From: an uncultured Aliivibrio sp.
GTDB taxonomy: Bacteria > Pseudomonadota > Gammaproteobacteria > Enterobacterales > Vibrionaceae
Length of the DNA stretch: 64,000 bases
Assembly (NCBI RefSeq): GCF_946479765.1
Contig: NZ_CAMLHO010000007.1
Location: 1 to 64,000 of the forward strand
Direction: 5' to 3'
In this document: positions 62,656 to 64,000 of the stretch, piece after piece
Position numbering within the stretch: the stretch's first letter is position 1
Layout: every line of letters begins with the position of its first letter
Notes under the pieces: model-generated
The model's input: the letters and a program-made list of their open reading frames with translations, nothing else
Told to the model about the DNA's origin: nothing
Databases searched by the model: none
Program-made: the position numbers and the translations under genes

Positions 62656-63903
62656 ATGTCAGAAGACTTTCGCGAACAAGCTCTCCATTATCACGCTTAC
62701 CCAACACCGGGTAAAATTGAAATAGCATTAACTAAGCCTGCAGATACTGCAGAAGATCTGGCACTGGCTTATAGTCCTGGTGTTGCTGAGCCTGTACGCG
62801 AAATCGCTAAAAATCCAGATGATGTTTATAAGTACACCTCTAAAGGTAATATGGTTGCCGTTATCTCTAATGGTACTGCTATTCTTGGCTTAGGTAATTT
62901 AGGTCCTCTAGCTTCAAAACCGGTTATGGAAGGTAAGTCATTACTTTTCAAACGTTTTGCAGGTCTAGATTCTATTGATATCGAAGTGAAACATCGCACT
63001 ATTGATGAGTTTGTCGATACGGTCGCAAATATTGCCGATACTTTTGGTGGCATCAATCTAGAAGATATTAAAGCCCCTGATTGTTTTGAGATTGAACGTC
63101 GTTTAATTGAACGTTGTGATATTCCGGTATTCCATGATGACCAACACGGAACCGCAATTGTAACTGCGGCGGGTATGTTGAATGCGATTGAACTGCAAGG
63201 TAAGAAGTTAGAAGAAGCCATCATTGTTTGTTTAGGTGCGGGTGCAGCAGCCGTTGCATGTATGGAAATGCTGATCAAATGTGGCGCTATGCGTGAGAAG
63301 ATCTACATGTTGGATCGCAAAGGCGTTATCCATACTCGTCGTGATGATATCAACGAATATAAGCAACGTTTTGCTAATAATACAGATAAGCGTACGCTGG
63401 AAGATGTGATTGAAGGTGCTGATTTATTCTTAGGGGTATCTGGTCCAAACCTATTACCACCTGAAGCATTAAAATTAATGGCAGATAAACCAGTCGTGTT
63501 TGCGTGTTCAAACCCTGATCCAGAAATCAAACCAGAGCTTGCTCATGAAGTTCGTGATGATTTAATTATGGGTACGGGTCGTTCTGATTACCCGAACCAA
63601 GTAAACAACGTGCTTTGTTTCCCATTCATTTTCCGTGGCGCGCTAGATGTTCGTGCAAGCGTGATTAATGATGAGATGAAGCTAGCTGCTGTTGAAGCGA
63701 TTCGTCAGTTAACAAAAGAACCAGTACCCGTTGAAGTATTAAAAGCAGCGGGTGTTGATGCATTAGAATTTGGTACAGGCTACATCATTCCTAAACCAAT
63801 GGATCCTCGCTTGCTTCCTCGTGTTGCGAAAGCGGTAGCACAAGCAGCGATTGACTCAGGCGTAGCTCGTATTGAAATGCCAGAAGGGTACATGGAAGCG
63901 TAA
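62656..63903 (+). CDS. Malic enzyme, short MaeB-type (malate dehydrogenase, oxaloacetate-decarboxylating)
   Basis: The enzyme decarboxylates malate to pyruvate with NAD(P). ALAYSPGVAEPVREI, the metal-site motif FEIERRLIER...PVFHDDQHGTAIV, the nucleotide-binding loop VCLGAGAAAVACMEMLIKCG and FACSNPDPEI are present. At 415 residues it equals the catalytic half of E. coli MaeB and lacks the C-terminal phosphotransacetylase-like domain. The cofactor preference cannot be decided by eye. It stands alone, followed by a strong terminator. Confidence 0.93.
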   Translation: MSEDFREQALHYHAYPTPGKIEIALTKPADTAEDLALAYSPGVAEPVREIAKNPDDVYKYTSKGNMVAVISNGTAILGLGNLGPLASKPVMEGKSLLFKRFAGLDSIDIEVKHRTIDEFVDTVANIADTFGGINLEDIKAPDCFEIERRLIERCDIPVFHDDQHGTAIVTAAGMLNAIELQGKKLEEAIIVCLGAGAAAVACMEMLIKCGAMREKIYMLDRKGVIHTRRDDINEYKQRFANNTDKRTLEDVIEGADLFLGVSGPNLLPPEALKLMADKPVVFACSNPDPEIKPELAHEVRDDLIMGTGRSDYPNQVNNVLCFPFIFRGALDVRASVINDEMKLAAVEAIRQLTKEPVPVEVLKAAGVDALEFGTGYIIPKPMDPRLLPRVAKAVAQAAIDSGVARIEMPEGYMEA

Positions 63904-63928
63904 TTCGCTTTTATTTTTCTTTAGATCA

Positions 63929-63970
63929 TAAAAAAGGCTTCCTACATCATTGATGAGGAAGCCTTTTTAT
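63929..63970. terminator. Terminator after the malic enzyme gene
   Basis: A long hairpin (AAAAAGGCTTCCT region at 63931-63943 pairing with 63956-63967, extended by further ATCA/TGAT pairs) is followed by TTTTTATTT. The A tract on the left makes it potentially bidirectional. Confidence 0.88.
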
Positions 63971-64000
63971 TTGGGGGTTTAGTTATAAGGTGTGATTACC

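Overview
The window is a continuous piece of a gammaproteobacterial main chromosome, low in GC (roughly 40% by eye). The gene content and order are typical of Vibrionaceae, and protein wording recalled from memory points to Aliivibrio (the fischeri/logei/salmonicida/wodanis group). Signs of this are the sodium-motor gene motX beside purA, an argininosuccinate lyase fused to an N-acetylglutamate synthase domain, a peroxiredoxin-glutaredoxin fusion facing oxyR, hmp facing nsrR, and the pilMNOPQ-aroKB-damX-dam-rpe-gph-trpS block. No insertion sequence, prophage, CRISPR array or integron was seen. Nearly all genes are intact housekeeping genes; the clear exception is hflX, which is a decayed pseudogene. 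The genus assignment is an inference.

Layout. 1-52 is the 3' end of a tRNA-Gly(GCC), followed by a terminator and about 570 bp of AT-rich DNA that holds a perfect 20-bp inverted repeat made of two consensus DnaA boxes. 624-10761 carries queG (minus) and then the tsaE-amiB-mutL-miaA-hfq-(hflX pseudogene)-hflK-hflC-yjeT superoperon. 10941-13111 has purA and motX, the latter behind a sigma-28-like promoter. 13225-14943 is the nitric oxide defence pair hmp/nsrR with two NsrR-like operators between them. 15031-20005 has rnr, rlmB and rpsF-priB-rpsR-rplI. 20280-23942 has metF (with MetJ boxes) and ppc. 24120-30683 is the arginine biosynthesis divergon argE / argC-argB-argG-argH(A). 30846-34663 is a redox cluster: a small CxxC membrane protein, a disulfide oxidoreductase with a cysteine-rich tail, Prx-Grx, and divergent oxyR with a 37-bp OxyR-type site.

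34738-48711 has mrcA (minus), the type IV pilus assembly operon pilMNOPQ facing it, then aroK-aroB-damX-dam and rpe-gph-trpS. 48795-54349 has pabA, argD, astA, astD and a DUF1338 metalloprotein, apparently an arginine/ornithine metabolism cluster. 54420-55699 is crp facing an OsmC-family gene (yhfA). 55774-62001 runs leftward: priA, cytR, ftsN, hslV, hslU, with a textbook sigma-32 promoter before hslV and a consensus CRP site before cytR. 62240-63903 has rpmE and a short malic enzyme.

I did not find a convincing wholly new system. The items most worth a second look are the DnaA-box inverted repeat between tRNA-Gly and queG, which sits where Escherichia coli keeps the DnaA-titrating locus datA; the multiply broken hflX inside an otherwise intact hfq-hflKC operon; the OxyR/Prx-Grx/flavoprotein cluster; and the DUF1338 gene in the arginine cluster.
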